A stretch of 64,000 nt of DNA from contig CADCXC010000038.1 in assembly GCA_902806595.1 (NCBI GenBank), positions 1,736,001 to 1,800,000 of the forward strand. The letters run 5' to 3'. How positions within the stretch are numbered: the first letter of the stretch is position 1; each line of letters opens with the position of its first letter. Under the pieces are notes generated by a model. The model worked only from the letters and a program-made list of their open reading frames with translations. It was not told where the DNA came from and did no database searches. Position numbers and translations under genes: made by a program. This stretch comes from Pyrenopolyporus hunteri. Its lineage: Eukaryota; Ascomycota; Sordariomycetes; Xylariales; Hypoxylaceae. Shown in pieces: positions 1 to 11,754 of the stretch.

Positions 1-612
1 CTACCCACCGCGGAACGAGAATTCGTAAATCCACCTAGCCACCTATATACCAGGTAGGTACCTACTGACAATAACTGGCCGGTGATGGTGATACATCATC
101 AGGTCGTTATATATTTTAAATAGTGTTTCCGTTCCGTCTTCTATTATTGAGCCGAGCCATGAAGTGAAATAAGCGGCCTACATAAAGGTAGTTATAGGTA
201 GGTAGCTATGCGTCATGTGAAAAATTGACAGTAACATAGTGCAAAATGAGAATGGCATTTTAGTATATCGACATTTCCGACAGGTAGATATTTGTCTCGC
301 CCCCGATCTCCCCATGATGAAGCATAGAGAACGAAAGTCAAGAATCCCGTAGAAGCGATATGTGCCAACTAGAAACATGTCGGTTTTCGGACGTCGAAAC
401 TCATATTAAGCCGCGATATTTCGTATTTGAATTTGTGAGAACAGTCCAGTTAACTTACGATTATTCCTACACGCATATAGAAACTATCCTATCCTCTCGG
501 TAAAGACATATATAATATCTTCGGGCCAGCCTCGGTTTCGATTCTTCAATCAGCAGAACGTTTCATCTAAACTGACCAACACACTTCCAACACACTTCCA
601 ACCATACGATCC
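1..612. other. Left-edge spacer, no gene seen
   Basis: No supportable coding region. It holds a TAGGTA/TACCTA microsatellite patch at about 49-66. A short direct repeat (cacacttccaa twice, about 580-602) sits just upstream of the SprT-like gene and probably lies in its 5' leader. Confidence 0.5.
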
Positions 613-1722
613 ATGGCCTCGATTAGAAATGACCGTCCATATAGTCATATGTGGGATGTAAACTCTAGACATTTCAAGCACCATCCGCTGCCGAAGTACG
701 CCCCCTTTGAACCATACGAGGACGTGAGACTCGATAGAAAAGCTTACAAGGCCCGCGATCTTTTAAATTTCACCGTCAAGGCTTTCTACAGCCGGCAGGA
801 CGACGATTTAACTAAACAGCAGCGGTCCTCGCGCGACGCGTTCTCCGCGTGGTACGTGATACGGTGTCAGGCATACGGGAGGGAGATGCCGGTCGGCGAG
901 CCCATAGAACCGTATCAGGAAGACATCACGTACATGGCCGAGAAGCTCGACGAGTTCTTTTTCTTCAAGTTCCTGAAACAACACGTCGCCCTCGGCGTCG
1001 GTCTGGACGTCGTTGGCAGGGATCCTTTAGGCATCGACGATAGAATTGAAGGGGAGACGTTCCCGTGCAGGGAGCGCGACCGCGAGTACTCGCAGGTCAA
1101 CATCAACATAGGTTCTAATGGCAAGTTCCACGAGCTTAGCGCAATCGTAGGCCAATTAATACATGAGATGGTGCACGCGTACTTGCAGAGTTTTGTGTGC
1201 AACTGCAGGAAATGCAGCACGGACGGCCTCAACACGGTGGGCGTCGAGCACGACGGTCACGGACCCGTGTTCCTAATGCTCCACCGTCTCATCCTGACGG
1301 AGGTTAGGAGGTGGGGGCACAGGGCCGAGAACGACCTAGGAGTGCTACTCCTCGACGACTGTCCGGAAGCTTCCGTCAGCAGGAGCGCCGGTGCGCGAGC
1401 TAAGGCCGCCCTCGACACCATGGAGGATTGCGAGAGGAAGAAGTTCAACCCGGTCCGCAACTTCGCCCTGACCGCAAACAACCTCATACGTATAGTCGAG
1501 AGGGACGGCAGCGTTGCCGTAAACCCCTCCCTTATAAAGAGGCAGATAAAGATGGAGTATGCGCTCAGGGCCAGGGCGGCGCATAGGGAGAAGTTCGAGG
1601 AGGAGGCGCTCAGGAACTTTAGCGTGCAAGCTGAAGCGAGGGCCCAACAACAAGATTTCGACGATGGCGATACTAGTAGTGACAACAGCAATGTACCTCT
1701 ACGTATGAACCGACGCCGCTAG
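613..1722 (+). CDS. SprT-like zinc metalloprotease domain protein
   Basis: Intronless, 369 aa. The core of the SprT-like fold is visible: HEMVH at residues 184-188 (two zinc-ligand histidines and the catalytic Glu), and a second motif HGPVF with His216 as the likely third ligand. The spacing fits the SprT/Spartan-like clan. An unusual Cys cluster (Cys196, Cys198, Cys201) lies between the two motifs and could bind an extra metal. The C-terminal third is basic and Glu/Lys/Arg-rich, probably helical, ending in an acidic Asp/Ser tail. No signal peptide or membrane segment is seen, so it is probably nuclear or cytosolic. Family members cleave DNA-protein crosslinks, but many fungal paralogues are uncharacterised, so the substrate is unknown. 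The first ATG after a leader with no other in-frame Met is chosen. Confidence 0.85.
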   Translation: MASIRNDRPYSHMWDVNSRHFKHHPLPKYAPFEPYEDVRLDRKAYKARDLLNFTVKAFYSRQDDDLTKQQRSSRDAFSAWYVIRCQAYGREMPVGEPIEPYQEDITYMAEKLDEFFFFKFLKQHVALGVGLDVVGRDPLGIDDRIEGETFPCRERDREYSQVNINIGSNGKFHELSAIVGQLIHEMVHAYLQSFVCNCRKCSTDGLNTVGVEHDGHGPVFLMLHRLILTEVRRWGHRAENDLGVLLLDDCPEASVSRSAGARAKAALDTMEDCERKKFNPVRNFALTANNLIRIVERDGSVAVNPSLIKRQIKMEYALRARAAHREKFEEEALRNFSVQAEARAQQQDFDDGDTSSDNSNVPLRMNRRR

Positions 1723-2139
1723 CAAATAGATCTCACCACCGCTCCAACCGCATCGCTGGGGGGGGTTGGCTCGCCGTCTCAGGGATAAGCATAAACGCTA
1801 CAAGTCATTGATATCCCGCACGAGGGGGAAACCATGTTAATAGAACAGTTACGTGATTACCGTCCTTCTGAGGCGTAGGAGATACGAAAGCGCAGCTTAG
1901 ATATCGCGAGTCATCGTATAGTAGTAAATAGAGTTCTATCAGCGTCTGCAAAACGAACGTTCGCGCTCCGCCAAGCGCGAGTCGCAGTCCTAGCCCAACC
2001 AATCCTAATCGCCAGCGGCGCTGCGAAGACGTTTAGAGATCTGATCTTGTGCCTAAATGAAACTCGTATGTGAGGTAGCCGGCCTCTGAGCGTAATTATA
2101 CTCTGGAGGGTTTAGACGTAGCTCTCGTAAAGGAGCGTG

Positions 2140-2146
2140 TATAAAT
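2140..2146 (+). promoter_or_regulatory. Probable TATA box of the small secreted protein gene
   Basis: TATAAAT lies about 107 nt upstream of the ATG at 2253. It is followed by a C/T-rich tract (about 2153-2180), a common arrangement at fungal core promoters. Confidence 0.45.
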
Positions 2147-2252
2147 GGCTCGACCTCCCTCCCCCCCTCCCCTTCCAGAAATCATTTCCCGCCCAGAGCC
2201 TTTTGTAATAGACACCGAGGAACGTATTGCTTCTCACCAAGAATCGTCGACA

Positions 2253-3124
2253 ATGAAGTTCACTTATGCCCTGGTAGGCCTGGTTGGCGTCTCTAATGCC
2301 GCCATCCTCGCCAGATCCTTCGCTACCCTTGGAAATGGCAGTAAGTTGATTATCCACGGCTCTTTCATTGACACTTGAAGGAGGTCTGTCTCAGGAAGAC
2401 CCTTTTAAAATCTCTCCCTAAGCATCCTATGATAAAAAATCATCAAAAAATCATCGTTTCCATGCCCACACCACCCCCTTCAACCCCTTCCCCCATCCCT
2501 TGCCCTCGTGGATCGTAAATCAGACGTAAAAAAAGAAAATACTAACCTCCCCCTCCCCCAACCCCAACAGTGTACACCATCCCCATCGTCAACAACACCC
2601 TAGACTTCAAGCACGCGACTCGCGAGCCCGAGGACGTACACATCAGCAACGGCGGGCACGGGGGCCACGACGGCGCCGGCGCCGGCGCGCGGGCCCTCGA
2701 GGAGCGCCTCCCGCCGGGGACGTGCGACCCGCAGCTGCCGACGCGCACGACGACGTGCCGGTCGCGGCGGATCGAGCGGCCCGACTACCTGCGGGCGTAC
2801 GCCAAGTTCCTGGACTGGGTGGAGACGGGGCCGGACGAGGGCTGGATCCCCAAGAACAGCTGCAAGTCGCTGCTGTGGGAGGACGTCGTCGTGAACGCCT
2901 GCTCGACCGGCGGGCCCAACCCCACCTGCCGCGAGGAGGTCGTCGAGGCCATGCGCGAGCTCGACACCTACTGCGCCCTCGACCAGGGCGGCGTCATCGC
3001 CATCCGCAAGTGGCGCAAGAGCTACGGCCGCCACAACATCCGCGACGGCGACAACCTCGACACCCTCTTCGTCTTCGACGACGGCGACGACAAGGGCGAG
3101 GACCCGGAGCAGCACCACGAGTAG
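2253..3124 (+). CDS. Small secreted cysteine-containing protein (effector-like)
   Basis: Two exons, 2253-2340 and 2571-3124, give 213 aa. The intron (GTAAGT donor, ACTAAC branch site at 2541, CAG acceptor) is 230 nt and joins an A to TG so that the frame continues. The N-terminus MKFTYALVGLVGVSNAA is a good signal peptide, cleaved near residue 17-20. The mature protein has no recognised domain. It has a Gly/Ala-rich patch, six cysteines in the second half that could form disulfides, and an acidic Asp/Glu tail ending EQHHE. Secretion is inferred from the signal peptide; an effector role is speculation. Exon 2 is extremely GC-rich (10 A/T among the 60 bases 2641-2700), unlike exon 1 and the flanks. 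It is convergent with the GH127 gene, about 490 bp away. Confidence 0.75.
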
Positions 3125-3614
3125 ACGCGTTCCCCCACGTCTCTCACCGCGAGTTGATGAACCTAGCTTACCTAGCTAACCGCTCCCTCTGGGCAGCTCG
3201 ACCTGCGAATCCTGAGGCTGAACGGGCAATCGAAAGGAAAGGCGATATTTGAGTACATACACGTTGATTGGTTTTTGAAATTCCAAGTGTCTAGTTAGTG
3301 GACCGAGAGTTACAGGGGTGTAGGAGAGTAGGAGAGTAATTGGTAGTGGTATTAATAATGGAGATGATATCGCCTTACCTGAGTCGCAGTCTATCGTTAA
3401 CAGACTTAATACCGTAATCCGAGCTTATTGCCAGGGCTCCTTGCATTACCCCTTATTTTCACTTCTGGAGGAGATGTACCCATCTCCGTATAATAACAGC
3501 GCGCGTCACACGTATAGAAACGACGAGTGGAAATTTGAACTTAGACTGTGGTATAATGTGCGTAAGAATATCGCCCCTAACTCTTGTGCTCTATGTACCA
3601 TATTCGCCTATGAA
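3125..3614. other. Convergent intergenic region
   Basis: About 490 bp between the 3' ends of the secreted-protein gene and the GH127 gene. It presumably holds both 3' UTRs. No gene or clear repeat is seen. Confidence 0.5.
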
Positions 3615-6012
3615 CTACGACAAATCCACCTTAGGCAGTTCAACAACGGGCAGATGCGCCATATGAATCTTGGCACTCCCAAACGGCACAAACCGTGCGC
3701 TGAAAGGTTTACCAGTAATTTTCGGGTCAAGAGGGGGATCTGCGGCCGTATCGTATACAAGAGGCCAGTCAATCTCCACGGCGGCTACGCGGAGTTCGAC
3801 CGGGGGTGCGTCAAGATCCCAGATTGGATTCGCTAAGTTAGACACATCCGCCTGAACCACCTTGATCTGCGATGGGTCAATAGCGACGTTCCATATAGTC
3901 GTGGGCTCAACGATATGATCATGGGTATGAGGCGTAACGCTCGAGCTTAGAGTCTCGCTACCGTCAAACATTAACGACGATACCTCTGATACGTTAGCTT
4001 CGATATGCAGCGAGTAGAGAAGTGACCCGTAATATATCGCAGCGGTATTGTTAGGTCTTGTGACCACACGCGGCTCCGTCTCCAGGTTGATGTTGACGAA
4101 ACTAACGCCTTTGCCGACTTCGAATTTCTGAAGTCCCTTGTCTGACGGGGAAATCCGCTCCCTATATTGGCCCCCAGGTCCTACGATGGTACTCGATGCG
4201 TCCGCCCAACCTGGAATTCGGACGTAGAATGTGAAATCAGATTCCGCTGTAATCGCGTATTTGAGGCTCATTGCAAAAGGATAGTTGGTATCGGCCTCGA
4301 TCGTGACCTTGTTGTCGCCCAACGACGTACTGACGCTCCCGGGGATAAGGAGAACATGAGCAATTCCTCCGTCTTCGGTGAGGACGAACGAATTGGCGAG
4401 GAACTTAGGGTACGCTTGCGGGTGGTTCACGGTGCAACACGGCTATCCAGGGAGTTTAGTGGCTATAACAGGGGGGACGAGGGGCAGGTTAGAACTGACG
4501 TAATTAGGTTCTAGGCCAAATACGTTGCCTTGAGGCCCAACGTTTACCCACATCCCAGGGGACACTGAGAGTGTACGTGACCAAGGCTGTAAGACGGCGG
4601 TTAGCCCACTCCGTAGGGGTTATGGTTTGCAAACTTACCTGGTTTTCCTGCTGTACGTATTGGTGCGACCACCAGTCCGGAAAGATGGATGCGGGCACGG
4701 CATTAAACGCAACTTGTTCTGCCCAATCCGCCAAATCATTATCGGCAAGGTACTGATAAATGTATGCCATGGAAAAAGTCATCTCGGCAGCGGTACATAA
4801 TTCTGCGCCTCTGATTGGGTTAAGATCCGTGATGAATTCATCTCCGATGATCGTCCCGGCTATGGACTTGTGATATTGCGATAAGAGATCTACCGCAGTT
4901 CTCGTCTGCGTCCTCAGTGCCTCGTCGTGGGTCATCCTGTATATCGCTAAGGGATACCGTAGGCCTGATTATCAATTAGTTAGTTTCCTTAGATTCTAGG
5001 ATTGCGTTTGAGTCGTACTTTCTGCCATATTAACGCCGTGGTTGAATAGCTCTTTGAAAGGCATGTTCCTGGGGGTGTAAGTGACCTCTGGATACACTCC
5101 CTTTACCCAAAATTTCCTCCAGTCGCTCTGAGCTGCCACGCTTCCTTCGATCATCAGCTCCATGGTTTCCCAGATTAGCTGCGAGTTGTTTCGGGGATGC
5201 TGCTCATAGAGCCACTGTAGTGGGATATGCATCTCATGGGCCCTCATAGCGCCGAATTGATCACCGTCAAAATCCTGGCCCGGCTTCTGTATCATCCCGG
5301 CAAAGTCATCTTTCAACATGCTATTAGCCAACGCGATATATTTATGCATGGCGTCCACAATCCTGTCGGTTTGAGAAGGGTCCGCTTGAGCATATTGCTG
5401 TAATAATTAGCCTAGCAGCTCCCAGGACGCATTTAAAAGCGTAACAACAAACGATTGCGGGTAGAACATACCATCAATCCCAATAGGAAATAGCAACGGG
5501 CCCACAAGCCTCGAGACTCAGGGGTCGTCTCGGGCCCAAGCCAGCCGTCGTCCTGTTGGTGCTCAAGGACGTAATCCATGTAGGAATAAACCTGCTGCTT
5601 GAGTCTTGAATCATCCAATCCAAAAGCGAGCGGAACGAGGCCGTTGAACCAGTAAGGAGAGGACTCGCGGAGCACAGAGTACTCCGTCGAGCCGCCTATC
5701 CACGTGGAGTCTTGGACGAAGCGGTAAAAGTCAAACATGTTACCCGCGAGCCCGTCGGCTTCCAATTGCAGTTGGTCCTTGAACCATCCTCGCGGCTTGA
5801 TAGAACCAAGCGGGAAAGACTGGTAGATGGGTTGGATGACTGGGTAGGCACGGGTCAGCGTCAAGTAAATATTGGGCCAAGGGGTTCGCCTTACGATCAG
5901 GGTCATCTCTGCTACGCAGGGTCTCCGCGCCGGGAGAGTCGTGAGGCAAGGTAAGACCGGGCGTGACCAAAAGAAAGGCAGCAATGGCCTTTGTTATATA
6001 CGAGGGAGCCAT
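3615..6012 (-). CDS. Secreted GH127 (DUF1680) glycosidase, beta-L-arabinofuranosidase family
   Basis: Six exons: 5895-6012, 5472-5839, 5019-5397, 4639-4964, 4500-4586 and 3615-4442. The introns are 52-74 nt, all GT-AG (one with a GTCAGT donor), and the product is 701 aa. A signal peptide spans about residues 1-22. The (alpha/alpha)6-barrel begins near residue 50. The four zinc ligands known from bacterial HypBA1 are all present: Glu343 and Cys345 in the GAELC motif, and the Cys428-Cys429 pair in YPCCTVNHPQ; the first Cys of the pair is the expected nucleophile. A beta-sandwich domain follows. It should be extracellular and release L-arabinofuranose from plant cell-wall glycans; linkage preference cannot be read from sequence. 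Every splice junction restores a conserved family motif, so the gene appears intact. Confidence 0.88.
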
Positions 6013-6103
6013 CTATGCTGAAGTGCTCGGGGAAACATGAGCAGCACGAGGAAGAGGTAAGATAGAATAAGGTCTTCAAGTACCTAAACCAAGAGGCTCA
6101 TCC

Positions 6104-6110
6104 TATATAA
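6104..6110 (-). promoter_or_regulatory. Possible TATA box of the GH127 gene
   Basis: On the minus strand, TTATATAG lies about 92 nt upstream of the GH127 start codon at 6012. Confidence 0.35.
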
Positions 6111-6239
6111 CGAGATGCGCTTGAGGAAAGAGAAAGAGAGAGGGAGGGGACGCGATGGTGATGGGAATGTGGAATCGCGGGTGTAATAATAAGCAAAAAG
6201 AATGCGGCGCGCAGACTCCACACAAACAAACTCATCCAA

Positions 6240-6478
6240 CGTATGTATATCATGTATATCATGTATATCACTTGTTCCCTCTTCTTCTTCTTTTCCAGAT
6301 GGGAAGGGGTGACAACCCATCAGGTACACCCTGAAGGTAGTCACGTCGATTCTCCGTGGTGGACTATGGCCCAAAGAAAATCGCATGTACACCAGGCATA
6401 CCAAGTATACCAAGTGTGCCATGTATGCCATGTATGCCATGTATACCATGTATCTCATGCATACCATGCATACCCATA
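6240..6478. repeat. Minisatellite of 9-bp ATGTATNCC-type units
   Basis: Two imperfect tandem blocks. One at 6242-6270 has units like atgtatatc; the other at about 6384-6478 has roughly ten units like ccatgtatg. Because 9 is a multiple of three, frames through the repeat stay open on both strands and give low-complexity Met/Tyr/His/Cys products that I do not treat as genes. Confidence 0.75.
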
Positions 6479-6990
6479 CCTATCGGCGGTGAATGTATCG
6501 TATGTATCATTGTACATGCATATCCGTGTAGGGCTCACGTCCCTTTGCTGTTTCCCTCGAGGTCAGCGCGTGCAGGGGTTGTGGTGGACAAGCCTTTGTT
6601 GGTAACATCACGGGGTTGCACGGCATATAAAGCGCCTTTCGCCTTTCTCCAAAAGCCCCCAAGACATGGCATGCGCTTCCAGCCCGCAGCCAGTACAGCG
6701 ATTGCAGTATGGCAGCTACGTGCAGCAAAGGCAACTTCCCTCCTCAGCGGCGGTTCGGGCCCTTGGCGCCTATAGCCCGTGATGAAGTCACGCTGTAAGT
6801 CATCATTCTTCAGGGGAAAATCATGAGGAGAGGATGATTGGGTCCAAGTTTGCATTCTGGGAAATTGGACGACGGGTTTAGTTGGCCGCCACCTACCTAA
6901 TCGCATCTAGGTGTGAAAATTCCCCTGAAAATCCCGTCAATTCGGGCATTGCAAGTATAGGTACACGAAAGTAATGTGCGCGATGCAAGG

Positions 6991-7098
6991 AATAGGTAGG
7001 TATTATAGGTTATTATTATAGGTTATCTTACATACCTAGGTACAAGTACATGGTACATATAGGCAGGCAGGTCATGTAGGTAGGTAGGTAGGTACCTT
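6991..7098. repeat. TAGGTA/TACCTA microsatellite cluster
   Basis: Interrupted runs of taggtaggta, tacctaggta and related 4-bp units, ending in a tandem gtaggtaggtaggtaggtacc. It is the same family as patches seen throughout the window's spacers. Confidence 0.65.
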
Positions 7099-8351
7099 AT
7101 GATTTTAGACTCTTTCCCTGCTTAGAATTTGTGATTGTGTTGTACCACGCGTCATATAAGCATGTATTCTATGTAACATACCTCATAGCACGTCTCTAGG
7201 TACGCAACTACCTGCTTTGCTATCTATCTCGTTATCTCAGGGCGGTAATTCCCAGAATCTACACACCCACTTTGTCGAGGGTCGGGATATTATGTATGTG
7301 TTGGACGATGTTAGACAATTTCGACGGATTCGAAGAAAAATAAACGATAACCCCACACAATACTTGATTACTTACCTGGTATTTACTAGCAATAAATTCC
7401 TCTCTTTTTCCCCACACGACTCCACGAACTCCACGAAGCGGTCTGGGCGGGTCCGGGGAGTCCGGGGGATTCGGTCATAAGCCAAACGTCGAAATTCGTC
7501 TAGCTCCGGCACTGGATTGGTTGAGATGGCAGGGCCGTGGATAGGAGATAATGAATATTTGGGGGAAAAGTTGGGGAGTTTGCTGAATCTGACCAGGTTG
7601 CCCAATACGATGCTGCCCTGCCGGGAATCCCATGCCATGCTACCTAAAAGGACTCTACTTCATGTAGATCGGAAACACAAGGAAGTTCGCGACGTCGGTA
7701 CCCAACCGAGCCAGCTTACAGTACTGTACATACATGACCTTACACTTGCATGTATATGTGCCCATCTCTATATAGTATAGTCGGCACTCTGGATCTAAAG
7801 GTCCGATCGATATTACTGCTTGTTACCTAGTCCCTATGCTTGGCCTAATAAGCGCCGTGCCGCTATGCCTCCTTTCACGACTCTTACTTACCGATACTAG
7901 GAACAAAATAAAAAAAAAATACCGCTAGACTCGGCACGCAATAGACTAAAAAGGCACCACATGGCTATTCCTCTTTTCCTACCTACCCTCTTGGGGAATC
8001 TGGTCTACCGTAGGAAACAACAAATTTGTTGTTTTTCCTTGTCGGCGCCATGCCGTATGCATGTCTATCTTGGCGTTCTCCCACTTTCGGATTTTGGAGT
8101 CAAGTTCCTTGACCTACACGTGCTCCCAGAACACCATCTCATAACTCGGCCCATCTTTCTCCGATGAGACATGCGTTAGGTAACCACTCTATTCCTATCG
8201 GATATAACCCGCTACATAAAAGTTTGGAGGTATGGGATAGATTGGTGAGTGAAACTATGGCGATGCTAAGATGTTAAGCATCATATGATTAGATAGGCGA
8301 TGTAATAGAAAAAAACCTGGCATCGTCGAGTCATATGGCCAGGGAGCCTTG

Positions 8352-8404
8352 GGTAGGTAGGTAGATAGGTAGGTAGATAGGTAGGTAGATAGGTAGGTAG
8401 GTAA
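8352..8404. repeat. Tandem 12-bp repeat (taggtaggtaga)
   Basis: About four and a half copies of a 12-bp unit, itself built from 4-bp TAGG/TAGA steps. It gives a spurious repeated Leu-Pro-Thr-Tyr peptide on the minus strand. Confidence 0.8.
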
Positions 8405-11184
8405 GTTTCCAACCATATAAGACAACAGTACAGGGTATTTTTAGCCATGGACAATCTTAAAAATTGGGGTTTAAGGGGTGAACATCTGGAGACGCGCATT
8501 ATAGGGTATGTAAATCCCGCCCAGCCGCCGCACAGTCAGGCTAAGCGCCATCCACCCGGCTACTCGACTGTGTAAAACGGCAGGTCGAAGGTCACATACA
8601 TACCGTAAAGAGACTATTCGGCCTATTCCACGGGGTCTTCGGTAACTTTGAGATATTTTCGGTCGAGTACGGCTCGCGGCAGACGATAGACCCCGCGACC
8701 CCAAAGTATTACGGATTACAGATTACAGACTGCGAATGATCCAAGACGCGACTCGTGCGGTATTCTCGCACGGTCACAAGGCTTAGCTAGATTGTGATAT
8801 GAAAGAAATACACATCACCTACATTAGCGCGGTGCCATGCCGGTATCCCCCTTTTGTTGGCATAAGCGACTATTTTTCAAACTAATGACACTGTACGTAC
8901 GGAACATTTTTCAGCACATGTAGGTAATGAGACCAAACTATCTCGCGTGACGATGATGACCTACATTGCATGTATGAATTGCTTCGCCTGCCAATGATAT
9001 TCTATCTCTGGAAAGTCGCGCCGACAGCGATTAGCCGTTGGGGGACAACTGCAACACGATTGAGCAATGTCCACCGAGGCTATCGTGCACTCTACCGCCG
9101 AGTCATAAGGGCATGTTACTCCAACTCGACGTAACCATATCGTTTGGCATCTCTTATACTTTCCTGCCTCCACAGATCTCAAGGTCTGGATCATAGGGTA
9201 CCTAAACATGGTCTTCGATTCCGACCCCGGCGTGTTATGAGTCTGCAAGCCATACCAAGCTTCCCAGATAGTAGGTAAAGCCAAAAGAATATGCTACGCT
9301 AGGGTTAGTTCACACACTGATGGGGACCTAGAATTGTAATCCGAGACAGAAATGACAGTCTCGGCCGAGGGCTCTCAGTCTCGTGGACGTTCGAAGTAGC
9401 ATTTCGAATTGGGGTCCGGACGCCGGGCCTTCTCATGAACCTACGCAAAGTCTAATATGGTTCAAAGGGGCCGTAAGTCTCGCCCGAGAGTTACAATACG
9501 CCTGTTCTAGACACGTCCACGAAACCTCTGTCGGGGTCATACAGAGGGGCTTTGGCGCGGAGGTTGACCGAGCTCCTTGAGATTAGGCCGGAGGGTGGGC
9601 GAACCAAAGATTGACTTTTTCTGTATTTCGGCGCGAAACCTCGGGGCCGTAGTCTTGATACGTATCAGTGGCGACCAGCCGAGCAAGAGCAGGTAGCTAT
9701 GGGATATCAAACGACCCCGTGGTATCCCCCATTTCGTCGACTAGCACGAGTTCACAACCCCTCCCCCCCTTTATTACCGGGAATTATGGCCGAAAGGCTA
9801 TCGCATTATTCGAAACTACCCATAGATGGGTTATTTGCTAGTCGTCTTTTCATCGTGACATCTGGGTGTTGGTGTTGTATCGATTCGTTGGAGACGAGCT
9901 ACGTTGCATTCCTCAAGAGACACCCAAAGGAACGCTTAGCACAACTACGCCCCAATATAATAAAGATTCTATGCGTATGAAGACGTATGAGTAGTCAGGC
10001 GTGGTCCCCTTTCTTTCGCATTGTAATTGCGTCGCCCGATATGCATAGTTGATGAGCAAAGTTGTGGAAATGCGTTTATCTCGCCGTCATTCCGGAATTC
10101 TCTTTCTTAATATTGGCAGGGCCATCCTCGTCTTTGAAATATTTGCAATGCTCAACGGAGAGTCGTCGTATTTGCAATCCCGTTGTTAAATTTCTCAAGC
10201 CCCTAGTGTACGACGTCCACGTAGTTGGCTACGGACGATCCTTATATCTACCTAACGAGATGCTTTTTGAGAGAAGACAGAAAGCTTGGGCCTCCTGAAG
10301 GAGCTATCAGCTATCATCCCGTACGGGACAAGGCCATTATTTATCTTGGCATTCATTAACTATCCCTGCGAGGATCCGCGATCAGCCAGTGGCAGCTCGC
10401 CATCTTATCGCTGGATGAGAAGCTGGAATTACGTCAGGTAACCGATAGATAGGAATCCCATCTGTAGATGTTGTAGCGAGAAGCGCAAGGTACGGCTGAA
10501 TCACTCAGGCACGGGGGGAGTAAGACGATCGCTTTGCTCATCGCAATATGGAATGGCTCTTCTAGAATCCCGCCCGAAGCATCGGCATGACACCATTGGC
10601 CGCCACTCTAGCCTAAGTGGTCCCAACGCAGCGGTGGCTGACTTTCATGATGCTGATACGATATCTATCTCAAGGAGCTATCTGCCAGGGCTGCGGACCT
10701 GGACCTAGACGGGTATTCGCATTGGTGGCATGGACAAGGATGTAATAAATAAGAAAGTGAGATGGAGGAGCCGAGACAGGAGGAGAAGGAGAATCGGGAA
10801 CTTTCGTTAGAAAAAGTCACGGCTATGTAAAAAGCAAACCTCAGTCGCATATGTATGTACACCCTCCAAAGGTCTTGGATAATCCTTTTCTCCAACTTCA
10901 ACATAAAAGATACATAATCTAGGTACGTAATTTCTCAACGCAATGAGCACAATAGCCAGCAGTTATATCTACAGGCCATTTCCTCAACCACCTGTCTCGT
11001 CGTAATTGCCTCGTCTCTACTACTTGTGACGACAGAGTACAAAGCGCTGAAGTTATCCCCATCAATCAACAAAGCCTTCTGCCTATTCATATTACTCCCC
11101 CGAAATATATACTTCTAACCGCGCACACACATCAAAATCAAGCAGAAGGAAGCCTACGCTCATCGCAGATCCGATCTAGGTACA

Positions 11185-11754
11185 ATGACCGCACCCGAAG
11201 TATCCCACGGCCGCGGCGGCGCCGGTAACATCAACCCAGACGACACCAAATACGTCGACGGGGAAATCGTACGACAGGGCGAGGAAGGCAGCCACGGTGA
11301 CGGAGCCTTCAGCACAGGACGAGGAGGTGAGCCATTCGATTCCTTCATCCCACCTTTCTATCTTTTGATCCGGAAACCAAACCAATTGATGAACAAACAA
11401 AACCACTAACCCCCGCTCTCCTCACACCCAACAGGAGCAGCCAACATCGCCGACGCCGACAAGCCGCCGGCCGCCGTGCGCGCGGACCGGGAGGTGGTGC
11501 CGGAGGAAGCCGTGCGGCTGTCGACCGACGACGAGAGCTTCCACGTGGGGCGCGGGGGCGCGGCCAACGTGCACCTGTCGGAGCAGGACAAGCAGAAGAA
11601 GGCCGCGCACGAGAAACAGCACCACAACCACCACCACCACCACGCGAACAACGCCGCCACGAAAGTCGTCGACAGCCCGACTCCCGGCGCCGCGCCGACC
11701 CAGGGTTTGGCCGATAAGCTGAAGCATAAGATTTTCGGGGTGTTTAAGAAGTAG
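11185..11754 (+). CDS. GRGG-repeat protein, DUF3602/Par32-like
   Basis: Two exons (11185-11326, 11435-11754) with a 108-nt intron (GTGAGC donor, CACTAAC branch site, CAACAG acceptor); 153 aa. Three copies of the signature G-R-G-G-A-(G/A)-N are present, the second created across the splice junction. This is the hallmark of fungal DUF3602 proteins, which include yeast Par32/Amu1, a TORC1-linked regulator of ammonium transporters. A histidine-rich stretch (about ten His) precedes a short basic C-terminus that may be amphipathic (GLADKLKHKIFGVFKK). It is probably cytosolic and intrinsically disordered. Assignment to the repeat family is firm; an Amu1-like role in nitrogen signalling is inference. 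Exon 2 begins very GC-rich. Confidence 0.8.

Larger units (their letters stand above)
6013..11184. other. 5.2-kb gene-free spacer
   Basis: Apart from the GH127 promoter, the minisatellite at 6.24-6.48 kb and microsatellite patches near 7.0 and 8.35 kb, I see no supportable gene. All ORFs are short, low in codon bias, and lack recognisable motifs. ATATATAC near 11104 could serve the downstream Par32-like gene. Confidence 0.5.

Noticed and set aside
6084..6605. Overlapping open frames on both strands rich in Met, Tyr, His and Cys
   Set aside because: They are produced by a 9-bp minisatellite, which cannot create stops in register; no gene features.
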